A stretch of DNA of 64,000 nt. Origin: Halocaridina rubra (taxonomy: Eukaryota; Arthropoda; Malacostraca; Decapoda; Atyidae). The position numbers were made by a program, and so were the translations under genes. The number at the start of each line of letters is the position of its first letter. Within the stretch, counting starts at the first letter, position 1. The stretch covers positions 75,001-139,000 of the forward strand of contig JAXCGZ010007587.1 in assembly GCA_037179515.1 (NCBI GenBank), written 5' to 3'. Positions 24,091 through 40,056 of the stretch are shown in pieces. Below the pieces are notes generated by a model, which saw only the letters and a list, made by a program, of their open reading frames with translations, did no database searches and was not told the DNA's origin.

Positions 24091-25647
24091 CTGCCAGTAA
24101 TGGGAGATGAAAATGAGAGAGAGATTGCAAGAGAGGAGGTGAAAAGGGCATTGTATGAAGCGAAAGCAGGTAAAGCACCTGGAATGGATGGTGTGAGAGC
24201 GGAGATGTTGAAAGAAGGGGGTGTGACTGCATTGGAATGGTTAGTGAGAGTGTTTAATATATGCTTTATGTTGTCATTGGTGCCAGTGGATTGGGTGATT
24301 GCCTGTATAGTGCCCCTATACAAAGGTAAGGGAGATATGTATGAATGCAGTAATTTTAGGGGTATAAGTTTGTTGAGTGTGGTAGGAAAAGTGTATGGTA
24401 GGATACTGGTTAATAGGATTAGGGATAAGACAGAATATGTGATCGCAGAAGTGCAGAGTGGTTTTAGGAGAGGTAGAGGTTGTATAGATCAGATTTTTAT
24501 AGTTAGGCAGGTATGTGAGAAATATTTAGCAAAGGGTAAGGATGTGTATTTTGCATTTTTGGATCTGGAGAAAGCATATGATAGAGTTGATAGAGAGGCT
24601 ATGTGGAATGTTTTGAGATTATATGGAATCAATGGTAAATTGTTGCATGCAGTGAAGAGTTTGTATGAGGGTAGTAGAGCTTGTGTTAGGGTAGGGAATG
24701 AAGTGAGTGAGTGGTTTCCAGTGAGTGTGGGACTGAGACAGGGATGTGTGATGTCACCATGGCTGTTCAATTTGTATATTGATGGCGTTGTAAGAGAGGT
24801 GAATGAGCGAGTGCGTGGTCGAGGTTTGACAATGGTAGATGGGGATGATAACGAGTGGGAGCTGAATCAGTTGCTATTTGCAGATGATACTGTGGTGGTG
24901 GCAGATTCAGAGGAAAAGCTGTGTCAGTTAGTGTCAGAATTTGGAATGGTGTGTGAGAGAAGGAAGCTGCGAGTGAATGTGGGAAAGAGTAAGGTTATGA
25001 GGTGTACAAGAAATGAGGATGGCGCTGGATTGAATGTTATGTTGAATGGAGAGACACTTGAGGAGGTTAATCAGTTTAAGTATTTAGGCTCGATTATAGC
25101 TGCAAATGGTGGAGTGGAAGCAGATGTGTGTCACAGAGTGAATGAAGGATGTAAAGTGTTGGGTGCATTGAAAGGAGTGATGAAGAATAGAGGGTTGGAA
25201 ATGAATGTTAAGAAAGTTTTGTATGAGAAAGTGGTTGTGCCAACTGTGATGTATGGATCAGAGTTATGGGGTATGAAAGTAAGTGAGAGACAGAAACTAA
25301 ATGTGTTTGAGATGAAATGCCTGAGGAGTATGATTGGTGTATCTCGATTGGATAGGGTTAGGAATGAAGTGGTGAGAGCAAGAACGGGTGTGAGGAGAGA
25401 AATTGCAGCCAGAGTAGATATGAATGTTCTGAGATGGTTTGGCCATGTGGAAAGGATGGATGATGAAAGGCTGCTGAAAAAGGTGATGAATGCGAGAGTT
25501 GATGGGAGAAATGCTAGAGGGAGACCTAGGTTTGGATGGATGGATGGAGTAAGGAGAGCCCTGAATGATAGGAGGATGGATGTGAGGGAAGCAAGCGAGC
25601 GTGCTAGGAATAGGAATGAGTGGCGAGCGATTGTGACACGGCTCTGA
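24043..25647 (+). CDS. RTE-type reverse transcriptase, partial
   Basis: An open frame of 534 codons. The true element protein probably begins near 24103 (MGDENEREIA); the residues before it look like flank. RT landmarks in order: GKAPGMDGVRAEML, NFRGISLLSVVGKVYGRIL, QSGFRRGRGCIDQIFIVRQV, FAFLDLEKAYDRVDRE (catalytic Asp near residue 174), GLRQGCVMSPWLFNLYIDGV, LLFADDTVVVAD (catalytic Asp pair near 280), FKYLGSIIAANG and, at the C-terminus, RWFGHVERMDDERLLKKV and GRPRFGWMDGVRRAL. These match the RTE clade. No stop or frameshift over 1.6 kb indicates recent insertion. Without the endonuclease it cannot move itself. Confidence 0.85.
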   Translation: MFSSLLGLIYFDYSFCLPVMGDENEREIAREEVKRALYEAKAGKAPGMDGVRAEMLKEGGVTALEWLVRVFNICFMLSLVPVDWVIACIVPLYKGKGDMYECSNFRGISLLSVVGKVYGRILVNRIRDKTEYVIAEVQSGFRRGRGCIDQIFIVRQVCEKYLAKGKDVYFAFLDLEKAYDRVDREAMWNVLRLYGINGKLLHAVKSLYEGSRACVRVGNEVSEWFPVSVGLRQGCVMSPWLFNLYIDGVVREVNERVRGRGLTMVDGDDNEWELNQLLFADDTVVVADSEEKLCQLVSEFGMVCERRKLRVNVGKSKVMRCTRNEDGAGLNVMLNGETLEEVNQFKYLGSIIAANGGVEADVCHRVNEGCKVLGALKGVMKNRGLEMNVKKVLYEKVVVPTVMYGSELWGMKVSERQKLNVFEMKCLRSMIGVSRLDRVRNEVVRARTGVRREIAARVDMNVLRWFGHVERMDDERLLKKVMNARVDGRNARGRPRFGWMDGVRRALNDRRMDVREASERARNRNEWRAIVTRL

Positions 25648-25915
25648 TGGGCATCTGCTGTTACCACGGGGCTGCATCTTACAGAGATAGCCCTGTGGTA
25701 GGGGCAGTAGGGAGAGCTGGCAGTTGTGAAGCGACACAGGTTGTGGAAGAGCTGGGAGGATGGGCTGTGGCACTCCAGCAGTGCCATCTGAACGGTCGCT
25801 AGCTCCCTCGTCATTGCCCATAGAGCAAAGTAATCCCCCTATTTGTTTTCCTTTCTTGATGTCGGCTACCCCCCAATTAAAGGGGGAAACAGCCAAGTTA
25901 TATGTATGTATGTGC
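24091..25915 (+). mobile_element. RTE-type LINE, 5'-truncated, RT frame intact
   Basis: Lacks the endonuclease but keeps the whole RT and C-terminal region in one frame, a 3' UTR of about 250 bp, and a short (TATG)n tail (25899-25914), the sort of tail expected of RTE elements. The last 55 bp or so (TTTCCTTTCTTGATGTCGGC to ACAGCCAAG) recur at 30600-30652 and 40960-41004. Confidence 0.85.
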
Positions 25916-26234
25916 CTTGTTCATAAGATGCTAATTTATCTTAAATGTTTACATGGTTCTGGGGCCCAATGAAGGCAATTTTCTTTGCCTGTCCCTGTGT
26001 CATTAATAAAATTTATTATGTATGCATCAAGATGAGGATAATGACTTATAGCTGGATTTTCATATACATATAAAATATTTCTCTAAAATATATTGTATCA
26101 AAAGGATGAATAACTGTCACTTATACTATTTGTAGTAACACCTTTATGGGACATTATAGAAGACAAAATACATTTATGTGTTGCTCAGTACCTACAGTGG
26201 TTTTACATATGAAAGAACTTTGTGTACATTTTTT
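25916..26234. other. unassigned DNA
   Basis: AT-rich, nothing recognised. Confidence 0.4.
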
Positions 26235-26475
26235 AAATGGTCTCTCTCTCTGTCTTCAGCATTAACCCATTTTTATATGGGCTTGGTGTTTCTTTCTCGC
26301 CTTTTCCACCTATATTTGTCTTGCATATCCTGTTCCCTTAGCCCCTTATCCCTCATATCATTTGCTACCTTACTATTCCATTGGACCTTTGGTCTTTCTC
26401 TCCTTCCCTCCTCCTCCATATCCATACTCCTCTTGTCCACATGGTGTCCCTCTCTTTGCATTACATGACCGAGGC
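26235..26475 (-). pseudogene. RTE-type RT C-terminal fragment
   Basis: Minus-strand translation (MQREGHHVDKRSMDMEEEGR, then RRERPKVQWNSKVANDMRDK and GLREQDMQDKYRWKRRERN) matches the conserved end of RTE-like LINE proteins. A better-kept sister of 23300-23540. Confidence 0.65.
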
Positions 26476-30778
<4,303 letters not shown>

Positions 30779-30896
30779 ACTTCAAAATTTGAGAAAAATT
30801 TTGATGTCCTAGCCAAAGGTTCCTCTAGTTGTAGAAAAGAAACCACATTTTTCTAGATTTTAAGCTGCTTCTTTATATCTTGTTTCATGTGATCAT

Positions 30897-31120
30897 TAAA
30901 GCTGGTGTCGCACTTTGCAGTGGCACTGCACCATGACAATAACACATACAATTGAGAGGTGTAGCACTACTGCGGTGCCACTTCTTGTGCTGCATAGCAC
31001 AGCATCTTGCTGCAGCAGCACTGCAGCGCTGCAACTTGGCATCATGCTGGATGAGAGGACTGCGGCAGCTCCACTGCATAGTGTGACACTGGCCTTACAC
31101 TGCAAAGTGGCTACAGACAG
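30897..31120. repeat. GC-rich candidate MITE
   Basis: A CAG/CTG-rich island in AT-rich DNA, bounded by GCACTTTGCAGTG (30909) and CACTGCAAAGTGG (about 31098) as inverted termini, with further internal dyads. No clear target duplication and no second copy in the window. Confidence 0.45.
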
Positions 31121-31704
<584 letters not shown>

Positions 31705-31830
31705 AAAGGGAATGGCTGAGTCAAAGCAAAAAAATTTGACTGTAGACTGAAAATGTAGAAAAGGCAATTCCCAGTCCCCTTGCTTTGCCCCATATAGTCG
31801 ACTTTTACGACATGCAGGGGAACGTGAAGG
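31705..31830 (-). mobile_element. SINE-E core fragment
   Basis: TTCCCAGTCCCCTTGC and ATATAGTCGACTTTTACGAC are the reverse complement of the SINE-E core. Ends are not defined. Confidence 0.55.
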
Positions 31831-32887
31831 AGACATGAAATGAAGGATGCACTTGAAAGGTTTTCCACTATTTAGGTAAAAGACTTGATAAGAAATAATA
31901 TTTTCTCATAACTTATTATTTTATCCTGTACTATTGAGATCTATGGAGTTCAATAATTTTTTTTTCTTTTTGTGGTTTACCTTCTAAGAGTTCTGAAATT
32001 TAGAATTCTAGTTCTCTAATTTGACATTTGATTGCTTGAACCCAAAAGAGTTAAGAGAAGTGATTAGAGTGAGTTGGCTTTTGGTGAATGTGTGCTTTGA
32101 TTCGGCCAGCCCCTTTGCAAGGGGAATTATGGCTATAATGTCTGTGAGTAATTAAATATAAATTCGTGTAAGTTTTTGTAAATAAACTGTTAAAAGTTTT
32201 ACAGTACAACATTTATTTATTCGTACAGTAGACTAAATAGTTACCTATACAATTACAGTATTGGGACATAAGAACTATAATTAGTACTACAGTAATTAAA
32301 GTATAATTGGTATTACAGTAATTAAAGTACTGCTGTAATTATTTTTTTTTTTGGTCTTGAATAGTTATATGGTAAATTACTTGTGCAGATATATCTTAAA
32401 GTAAAGTAACAAGTGACTTACAAGACTTCAGAATCACGTCTCTGCAATTATGCGGTTTAGATGTGACTCTTCATTACGTTATTCACCAGTCACTTTACTT
32501 CTTGAACAATATCATACAGTAATGCCCAGCTTTTGATCACTTACCATAAAGTATCTTAAATTATGATTACTCTACTTGAACCCCATAAACGCCATAAGGT
32601 CTGAAATACTCTATGTTTGTTTCAAATGTTCAAAAAATAATTCACCACCTTTTATCTACCTTTCTCAACTTCAATATTAAATTCATGTGATTACTGTACC
32701 AACTTTAGACATATGCTAAACAGAACTACCAACGTAATTGTTTCTGTTGACGCAAACTAAAAAGAAGTATATAATATGACTAACATAATCCTAACTAATA
32801 GTAGCTGTAAACTTAATGATAACTGATTTAGCCATCATTTTGCAAAAAAACGTTTGCCTCTCTACTTATAAATCTCCATACAAATGG
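31831..32887 (-). other. probable 3' UTR and downstream DNA of the deiodinase
   Basis: This follows the deiodinase stop codon (minus strand). A SECIS element is required for selenocysteine insertion and should lie in the 3' UTR. By eye I could not find a convincing ATGA..AA..GA stem-loop here; one weak candidate near 32430-32480 does not fold well. It could lie further downstream, or in a 3' exon not seen. Confidence 0.4.
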
Positions 32888-32932
32888 TTATGTCCCTCGG
32901 TACTTGGTCAACCATTCTTCAACCTCTCGAAG
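32888..32932 (-). CDS. iodothyronine deiodinase, exon 5 (last coding)
   Basis: The acceptor CAAAATTTCAG (minus) opens LREVEEWLTKYRGT and TAA (32890-32888), residues 241-254. This matches the short C-terminal helix of deiodinases, where an EVR-VLEKL-type stretch closes the protein. Phase 0 with exon 4. Confidence 0.85.
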   Translation of the reverse strand, partial: LREVEEWLTKYRGT

Positions 32933-33117
32933 CTGAAATTTTGAAAAACAAAAATACTAATATTTAATAATTACACTAATATTAGATCCAGTAAATCTAA
33001 AATTTCGCTCTATATGACAATGTAAACGAAAGATATGTGAGACACTAAGTAATAATCAAGTTGACTTGTGAAAGACTTGAGACGGTAAACATGTTCAAAA
33101 AACACCATACAAATTAC

Positions 33118-33304
33118 CTTGTATCCGTATGGTCCTTGTTCCCCCTTATAAACTATGACCCCATCCAGGACAATGTAAAGCCTTTCTGGCATTCCTCCGT
33201 AGGCTCTGTTGGCATCATCGCTTAAGGTATCCACAAGTACAGGACATGACTGAGGCTCGATCTCTAGCATTTGCTGTGCAGCCCTAAACCTCTCTTCTAA
33301 ATTT
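33118..33304 (-). CDS. iodothyronine deiodinase, exon 4
   Basis: Residues 178 (split Lys) to 240. It contains NLEERFRAAQQMLEIE, QSCPVLVDTLSDDANRAYGG, MPERLYIVLDGVIVYKGEQG and PYGYK. The PERLYI and YKG-GP-Y blocks are signature segments of vertebrate type 1 deiodinase and belong to the thioredoxin-like fold. Acceptor ATATTTACAG; donor AAG then GTAATTTG. Confidence 0.92.
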
Positions 33305-33483
33305 CTGTAAATATAATACTAATAAATGCACTGACTGATATAATCTTGCCACTCCTTTCAGGACATGCTTTATGAAGTTGTAAGTCACAGTAGTCCCGAA
33401 GGTATTAAAGGAAATATGGAGCTACTCAAGTTTTTAGCTTTATTTTTTTTATATCTTGATATTGTGGAAGAGTGATTGGTATT

Positions 33484-33562
33484 ACGTCACAGACTCCCTT
33501 TTTCAGTAAGGGCTAGGATGGTGCCTTCTTGTAAAGGGCTTTGGTTTTGGCATTGTGGCGGA
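33484..33562 (-). mobile_element. SINE-A fragment in deiodinase intron
   Basis: TACGTCACAGACTCCCTTTT to the CTTCTTG and TTTTGGC blocks match the 3' half of SINE-A in reverse orientation; the tRNA-like head is missing. Confidence 0.6.
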
Positions 33563-33681
33563 ATATTTAAGCAAATTAATATCCAGATAGAAATATTAGG
33601 GTAATGTAAAAAGGTAATGTTCCTGAAAGCGACACTAAACTAATTGCGAAATAGATAATTACACGCTTAACTGATACTTAC

Positions 33682-33791
33682 TTGTGATTGGCAATTTCTA
33701 TATTGCCTTCAATAGCCCAGCCATCTGTAGGATGTGCTTCAGCTATGTAAATTAGCACATAATCAGCCACCTCTGAGAAATCCTTTGTAAT
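33682..33791 (-). CDS. iodothyronine deiodinase, exon 3
   Basis: Residues 142-177 plus two bases. It reads ITKDFSEVADYVLIYIAEAH and then PTDGWAIEGNIEIANH. The YIAEAHPTDGW stretch corresponds to the YIEEAH-SDGW active-site segment conserved in deiodinases; its His161 and Glu159 flank the selenocysteine in the fold. Acceptor TTTTTTCTAG, donor CACAA then GTAAGTATC. Confidence 0.93.
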
Positions 33792-34018
33792 CTAGAAAAA
33801 ATTAATAGTTACATTAACTAGCTACTATATTTTATGTAGAACTAAACTATTGTGATATTTATAACAAAATATATTATGCTTACTTAGGTAGATATTAAGG
33901 GCACTCCAAAAACTGAATGCTAGTTACCTGTTAATATTGTTTACATTGTCCAGTAATTTTTTTTTTTTAGTTTTGCTTCTGGTATATTACTACATTAACA
34001 CAAAAAATGTACACATAC

Positions 34019-34205
34019 TTGACGGAATCTCTGCAGATTGGCCATGAAGGGAGGTCAAGTGCAGGACCCAAAATTGATGATCAGTGGTCGACCTGCTTTA
34101 GCAAAGTCAAGCAAATTACATGATGATTTGTCGTTTAAATTAAGCAATGATGGATTTGGTGCTTTTTCATTGGGTTCAGCAATTGTTCTCAATTCATCAA
34201 TTGCA
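34019..34205 (-). CDS. iodothyronine deiodinase, exon 2, with selenocysteine TGA
   Basis: Catalytic exon, residues 79 (split Gly) to 141. The sequence reads GRPLIINFGSCT, TGA, PPFMANLQRFRQ. In every known deiodinase the residue after NFGSCT is selenocysteine, and PPFM or PSFM follows. So the TGA at 34055-34057 is read as Sec129, not stop, and the frame stays open on both sides. Deiodinases remove iodine from iodothyronines (T4, T3) in the membrane with the Sec selenol as nucleophile. The natural substrate in an invertebrate is unknown. Acceptor TCTCTTTACAG gives phase 2, matching the GG end of exon 1; donor CAA then GTATGT is phase 0 to exon 3. The five-exon protein is 254 aa, the usual deiodinase length. 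A SECIS element was not identified. No frameshift is present. Confidence 0.93.
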
Positions 34206-36279
34206 CTGTAAAGAGATATTGCCTGGTAATTCGTGAACCAAAATATAAAATGTCTATGTTTCATAGACTATAAAAGGGTTTATGAGAATTTTGTCATGAA
34301 TATGGCAACAGGAATGGAGCAATAACAATACTTGCAAGGAGAAGGTAGTTTCAAGCTTTTTAGTTACCAGTTATGGGGTGTCAAATCTTTCTAATATTTT
34401 TTTAAATTTTTGCTTAAGTCGGAAAACCAATGAGCTAATACTAAAAATATTTTTAAAGTAGAAATTTATGACCGTGGCAAAGTTCTGGTATTATTTTATG
34501 ATGATTGGCAACATGGCAAACCTTAAAGCCATTGTTAAAGAACTACAAAGGACTGATAATGATTTTTATGAGCAAGAGATTACATAACCTGAAAGAAAAA
34601 AGATCACAGGAGGTCCTATGGTGAAATGTACATCCAAAATTTAGGAACTGCTAATGCTTCAGTAATTACTGTAATCTCCCTATCTTGCTCTGTTCCAGAG
34701 GTGAATGCAATTATGACCACTTGTACCAAGGACTGCTTAATTTATGAAAAGCTAACAAGAAGATATTTGTGTTCTTTTCTACATCTCTTTCCATGTAAAA
34801 CCTAAGGTCACTGGATACTCATAATCATCTCTACTATATTGGATATTATAACCTGCAATATAAATATCAGGTCATAGTTCAAGCAGTCTAGGTCATTAGT
34901 ATTGCCAAAAGGTCCAATACTGAATTCGTACCAATCAGGGACAATAATGAACATTGTGATTTTCATTACTCGTTAGAACAATAAGATACTTTGAATATTT
35001 ATATCTATAATCCAGAAGAGTTTGGTGTTGTTTTATATATTAATGCTGTAGTTGTTTCAATATTAGTTGTGTCTCTAGGGTTGGGGAAAAAGACTACTAC
35101 ATAATATTCAATCAGATTTTCTGTTTCCATTTACAGGAAAGGATCATATCCTACGACTTTCAGATTCTGCATTAATTATTTAAATTCACTGTGTCAGTGA
35201 GTAGGAAATTAGGTCTCTCTTGTTCACGGATTATGTTTTGTTGCTACAAGACAATTGAGATAAAATGTCAGCACAGGTATAGTAGAAAGAAGTCATCCTG
35301 CTTTACTTCATTTATTTTGGTAAAAGTAACGAATTGTTGTTGTTGTTATTATTATTACTACTATCATTACTACTGTTTATCCCCGTTGATGGGATGAAAA
35401 CGTATCTCCCCCTCAAATGTCACAAAAATTGATTCAAATTTTGCGAGAGAAAGTATACCACCCTTATAAGCTCAGTATGTCTTGGAAGTCATATACAGAG
35501 AACGGATATGGAGTATTTGCATTTTTTTTTTTTACAATGAAAAAATGAGGGGATGTAATATGTGCAACTAATATGCAAAAATACTAGTAATGGCAGCCAT
35601 AAGTGATTGGAATAAGTATCAGTTAGCTCTGTTGTGAGTACAAAAATAGGGAGCTATAATTACTGAGGTGAAACCACAAGCTGTTGATGTCAGATCTTCC
35701 AAAATGAGGGGATAATTATCGACCATTCAAGCCGATACATTATAATAGTAATCACTACTATAAGAACCTTTGAAATGAGTTCTTATCTTGGAAAGAAGAT
35801 GAAATTCATAGAGTAATGAGCAGTACACCTTGTAATTAAATAAGGCAGGTGGTTGTTACAAGGGTTCGTCATCATCCTTAGGATGGGTAGGAAAGGGGAG
35901 GGGAATCAGTGACAGTGTCATCATTGAAGAGGGGAGGAAAATAGAAGATTTGGGATGAAATGCGCGGAAATGAAATGGAGGGGCAGCCCCTCCTGCTATT
36001 GTGTATCCCTACAATGGATGTCAATAACAAAGCTGAAGGATCGGAGATAATGCAAATGACCAAAATGAGGTTACCTGAAATTTTTTTTTTTTAAATAACA
36101 TTATCTAAATATTCAGAGCTATAACCCAGTGTGTACTATGAATATTTATTACAGTATTCTGATTGCTGTTGGAAGTTATAAAAAAAATAATAATAATAAT
36201 ATTAGGGAATACTTCATTCTGCATTCCAGGAGAGATGTTAGTATACCTGAGTTGTCTTTGACTACGTTAACAAGCCCAG
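34206..36279. other. deiodinase intron 1, repeat-poor part
   Basis: Intronic AT-rich DNA with a short (TTG)n(TTA)n tract near 35336-35370. No exon-like frame beyond those listed. Confidence 0.5.
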
Positions 36280-36312
36280 AAAATTTCCTTTGCTGATGCA
36301 CCAAGGGGGAAT

Positions 36313-36906
36313 GTGGCAGTAAAAGAGGCTGTAAAGGTGGTGGCACTGGAAAACATACAAACAGTTGACTATAAAGAGACAGTAATCGAAAAAATGAAAG
36401 ACGTTGTGATGGAAAGGGCAAACCCACTTATCAAACAGGCACTTGATAAAGAGAAGACAGTGGTAATCTCAGGCATAAGCGAATCCCAGGAGCCAACATG
36501 GCAGGGGAGACTTGAAGAAAATAAAGCTAGGGTTGTAGACCTGATAAGAAAGCTTGGAGTAGTTTGTGGTCCTGAGGATATTGTAAATATACACCAACTA
36601 GGTAAATATTCGAGGGAAGGAAAGCCAAGACCAACAAAAGTAACCTTTGAGAGAGGGGAAACATGTAGGGAAATATTGTTGAGAAAAAAAAGTCTAAAAG
36701 ACCTTCAAGAATTCAAAGAAGTGTTCATTAGACGATACAAAACACAGGAAGAGATGGGAAAGATCAAAAACTTGTTGCAAGAGGCAAGAAGGTTAAATGA
36801 GGAAAGAAATGAAGAAGAGAAGAAAAATTTTCATTTCAGAGTTCTTCCAGACAAAGGGGAGATAAAGAAGATAATGACAGAAGATCAGGGGATGGGGCCT
36901 CATTAA
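36313..36906 (+). pseudogene. LINE-A copy 7 ORF1, C-terminal two thirds
   Basis: The open frame covers the RRM-like domain (VVISGISESQEPTWQGRL, PEDIVNIHQLGKYSREGK, VTFERGETCREILLR) and ends EDQGMGPH with TAA at 36904-36906. ORF2 starts at once in another frame (RLLYTNADGL around 36905), giving the overlap expected for a two-ORF LINE. The coiled-coil N-terminus is missing through truncation. Confidence 0.75.
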
Positions 36907-36908
36907 GA

Positions 36909-38041
36909 TTGTTATACACAAATGCTGATGGATTAGCTGGTAAGGCAGTAGAATTAAAAGATAGGATTCACAACAGTAAGGCAGATATAGTAGCAATTAC
37001 AGAGACTAAGTTGAGTGAGGACATAAACAGTGTCACAGTTTTTCCTAAGGGCTTCAGAATATTAAGGGTTGAAAGATCTGAGAGGACTGGTGGAGGGATA
37101 GCACTGCTCATAAGTGAAAGGATTCAAGTTGAAGAAATAAACTTGGCTATAGAAAGTGAGTTCAAGGAATTTCTTGTTGCTCGCATAAATACTGGCTCAG
37201 AGAGCATTATAACAAATGTTGTATATAACCCACCAATGAACAGAATAGGCTTGAAGTTTATGAGGAAAGTCATATAGGTACTATTGAAGTCATAAACTCA
37301 GATGTTAACATGGCACGGGAGAAAAAATTTAGGATTTTGTTTATGGGAGATTTTAATCATAAAGAGATAGATTGGATAAATCTTGACCCACACAGTGGTG
37401 AGAACTCATTCGGGGCAAGATTCCTAGATTGCGTACAAGGGAATTTCCTACACCAACATGTAATGGAACCAACGAGGGCCAGGGGTGGGGATGAGCCATC
37501 ACTACTTGATCTAGTATTCACAGATAATGTGTTGGATATTGAAAAAATTGAGTATGAACCACCAATTGGAAAGAGTGACCACTGTGTGTTGTTGATGGAG
37601 TATATCATTGAAGATATTCTGCCTGAGAGTAGAGGCACTGAGGACATGAGGAGGAACTATCCGAAAGATTACATCAAAATGAATGAGCTTTTTGCAGTTA
37701 TTGACTGGAGAACCTTATTTTACAACAAATCTGTACAAGAAATGTATGACATCTTTTGTGAGAAATATGGGAAGGTAGTAGATTGCTGCATACCTGTCAC
37801 CAAAGTAGGTGTAATTCATGCCGGAGAGAAATGGTTCGATAATGGGTGTAAAAGAGCTAAGGAGTGGAGAGACAAATGCTGGAAAAGGTATAGGAGGAGA
37901 AAAAACATAAATGCCTGGCAAACCTACAAAAGAGCAAGAAATGACTACCTAAGTAAAAGGAGAGAGACTATGAGAGGAACATCACCAGGAAGGCTAAAGA
38001 AAATCCCAAGCTTTTCCACAGCTTTATCAGAGGAAAACTGA
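36909..38041 (+). pseudogene. LINE-A copy 7 ORF2 endonuclease and linker
   Basis: Blocks 36909-37277 and 37310-38041 are separated by a frameshift near 37255. Endonuclease landmarks: AITETKLSED, RTGGGIALLISERIQ, ILFMGDFNHKEIDW and GKSDHCVLLMEY. The linker has the basic KRYRRRKNINAWQTYKRARN stretch. The frame is lost again near 37970. Confidence 0.82.
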
Positions 38042-38118
38042 AGGTAAAAGAACAGGTTTTAAGGCTAAAGAGAGCGGATGGAAGCATCACTGAGATGGAT
38101 GAATAGATCTGCAAAGAA

Positions 38119-39480
38119 TTGAACAAGGAGTTTCAGTCAGTATTTACAGTAGAAAATACCACACCCCCTCAGATTGCAGAGATAGAAGCTCAAGGGCCGG
38201 TATTAGAGAACATCAACCTTACAACCACAGAGTTATGCAAAGCGCTGATGGATTTAGATGTTCATAAAGCTACAGGTCCTGTTGACATATCCCCTCATGT
38301 GCTTAAAAAATGCGCAAACTCAATATCAGTGGCACTAAGTATCATATTTAAAAAGCCACTGGAGTCAGGGGAGATTCCAAGATGCTGGAAACAAGCAAAT
38401 GTGATACCTAGCTTCAAAAAGGGAGGGAGGGATACGGCTCTTAACTATAGACCAGTTTCCCTGACCAGCATAGTTTGCAAAGTTATGGAGAAACTACTAA
38501 GGAAACATATCTCTCTTCACTTGGAATCCTTCAACTTTTTGTCAGTGAGGCAACATGGCTTCAGAGAAGGTAGATCAACAGTAACAAACTTATTAGAATT
38601 TTATGATGAGGTAAGCCGAATCTTACAGGAAAGAGAGGGCTGGGCAGATTGCATATTCCTAGACTTCCAGAAAGCGTTTGACACTGTTCCACACGGGAGA
38701 CTTTTTAGGAAGCTGCAAGCAATGGCTAGAATAGGTGGAAATGTTTTGGAATGGATAAAAACTTACTTAGAAGGAAGGGAACAGAGGGTTAGAGTAAGAC
38801 GCTCAGTGTCTGAATGGAGAAGAGTTAGTAGTGGAGTTCCACAGGGTTCAGTTTTAGGACCACTTTTGTTCCTAATATATGTAAATGACCTACCAGAGTC
38901 TGTAAATTCATTCATGAATATGTTTGCAGATGATGCAAAGATTGTGAAGAAAGTAAAAAACGAGAACAATGGTAGAGAACTTCAGGAGGATCTAAATAAT
39001 CTGCATGAGTGGTCAGAAAAGTGGCTAATGAAATTCAATACTTCAAAATGTAAGGTAATGAGAATGGGTACAAGTGCAAGAAGGCCCAAGCTTGACTACT
39101 CGGTGGCTGGAGTACAACTTCAAGAGACAGAAAATGAGAGAGATCTAGGAGTAAACATACTGGCAGATTTGTCTCCAGAAATACATATAAATGGCATAGT
39201 AAAGGCAGCATATGCTTTCTTATCAAATGTAAGGGTAGCCTTCAGGCACATGGACAAGGAAATGTTCAGAAATATTTATGTAACCTATGTGAGGCCAAAG
39301 CTCGAATATGCAGCCCCCTTTTGGAATCCACACTTGAAAAAGCACATAGCTAAGCTTGAAAAAGTTCAAAGACATGCCACGAAACTAGTGCCAGAAATAC
39401 GCAATCTCAGTTATGATGAGAGGCTGAGGGAATTAGACTTACCATCACTCGAAGCCAGAAGATTGAGGGGGATATGGTGA
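38119..39480 (+). pseudogene. LINE-A copy 7 ORF2 reverse transcriptase
   Basis: A 453-codon frame with intact RT motifs: YRPVSLTSIVCKVMEKLL, QHGFREGRSTVTNLLEFYDE, CIFLDFQKAFDTVPHGRL, SGVPQGSVLGPLLFLIYVND and FADDAKIVKK with both catalytic Asp (near 38930). It closes early at RGIW (39477) through loss of one G in the RGDMVTVFKF region. The remaining C-terminal segment to about 39715 is in another frame. Confidence 0.85.
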
Positions 39481-39895
39481 CAGTCTTTTAATTCCTTCAT
39501 GGTTATGATAGAGTAGATAGGGATCGATATTTTGATATGGCAGGCTCTAGAACTAGAGGTCATAGTTTGAAACTTCGTAAGAAAACTTGTTTGCAGGGTG
39601 TAAGGAAATACTTTTTCAGTGTAATAGTTGATAATTGGAATTGGCTAAGCGAGGAGGTAGTTAATGCTATCTCAATCCATAGTTTTAAGAACAGGTATGA
39701 TAAGTATCACTAAGTACAAAATGGAACCGAGGAGGAGACGGGAAGATACGAGCTTTGGGCTCTTTCCCGTAAACACATTTAGGTAAGCACAATTAGGTAA
39801 GAAATATCTATTCTTTTCCCTATTGTGTAAATTTTCCGATGTACATTGGGGAACAGTGAATTATAAGCATAAGGCTTATTCCATAAACACAATTA

Positions 39896-39991
<96 letters not shown>

Positions 39992-40013
39992 TATATATAT
40001 ATATATATATATT
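39896..40013. repeat. (AT)n microsatellite in intron 1
   Basis: About 57 AT units with one TAGTATAT break. Confidence 0.95.
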
Positions 40014-40056
40014 AGTTAAATTTCAATGTATTTAGGATTGCCCACATACTACTTAC

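Larger units (their letters stand above)
36280..39805 (+). mobile_element. LINE-A copy 7 in deiodinase intron 1 (antisense to the gene)
   Basis: 5'-truncated inside ORF1 (begins near TTTGCTGATGCACCAAGGGG), then the rest of ORF1, all of ORF2 and the 3' end with tail units ACACATTTAGGTAAGCACAATTAGGTAAG in interrupted form. It lies on the plus strand, opposite to the host gene. Its flanks are not GT-rich, unlike the younger minus-strand copies. Confidence 0.88.

Noticed and set aside
25131..25896. Minus-strand frames of about 200 codons opposite the RTE ORF
   Set aside because: Shadows of an intact plus-strand reverse transcriptase with standard motifs.
32430..32480. ATGA..AAA..TGAT on the minus strand as SECIS
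   Set aside because: The intervening arms do not pair into the needed helix.
34055..34264. Reading the deiodinase exon as a truncated protein or pseudogene ending at the TGA
   Set aside because: The TGA is at the universal Sec position and the frame, splice sites and downstream exons are intact.
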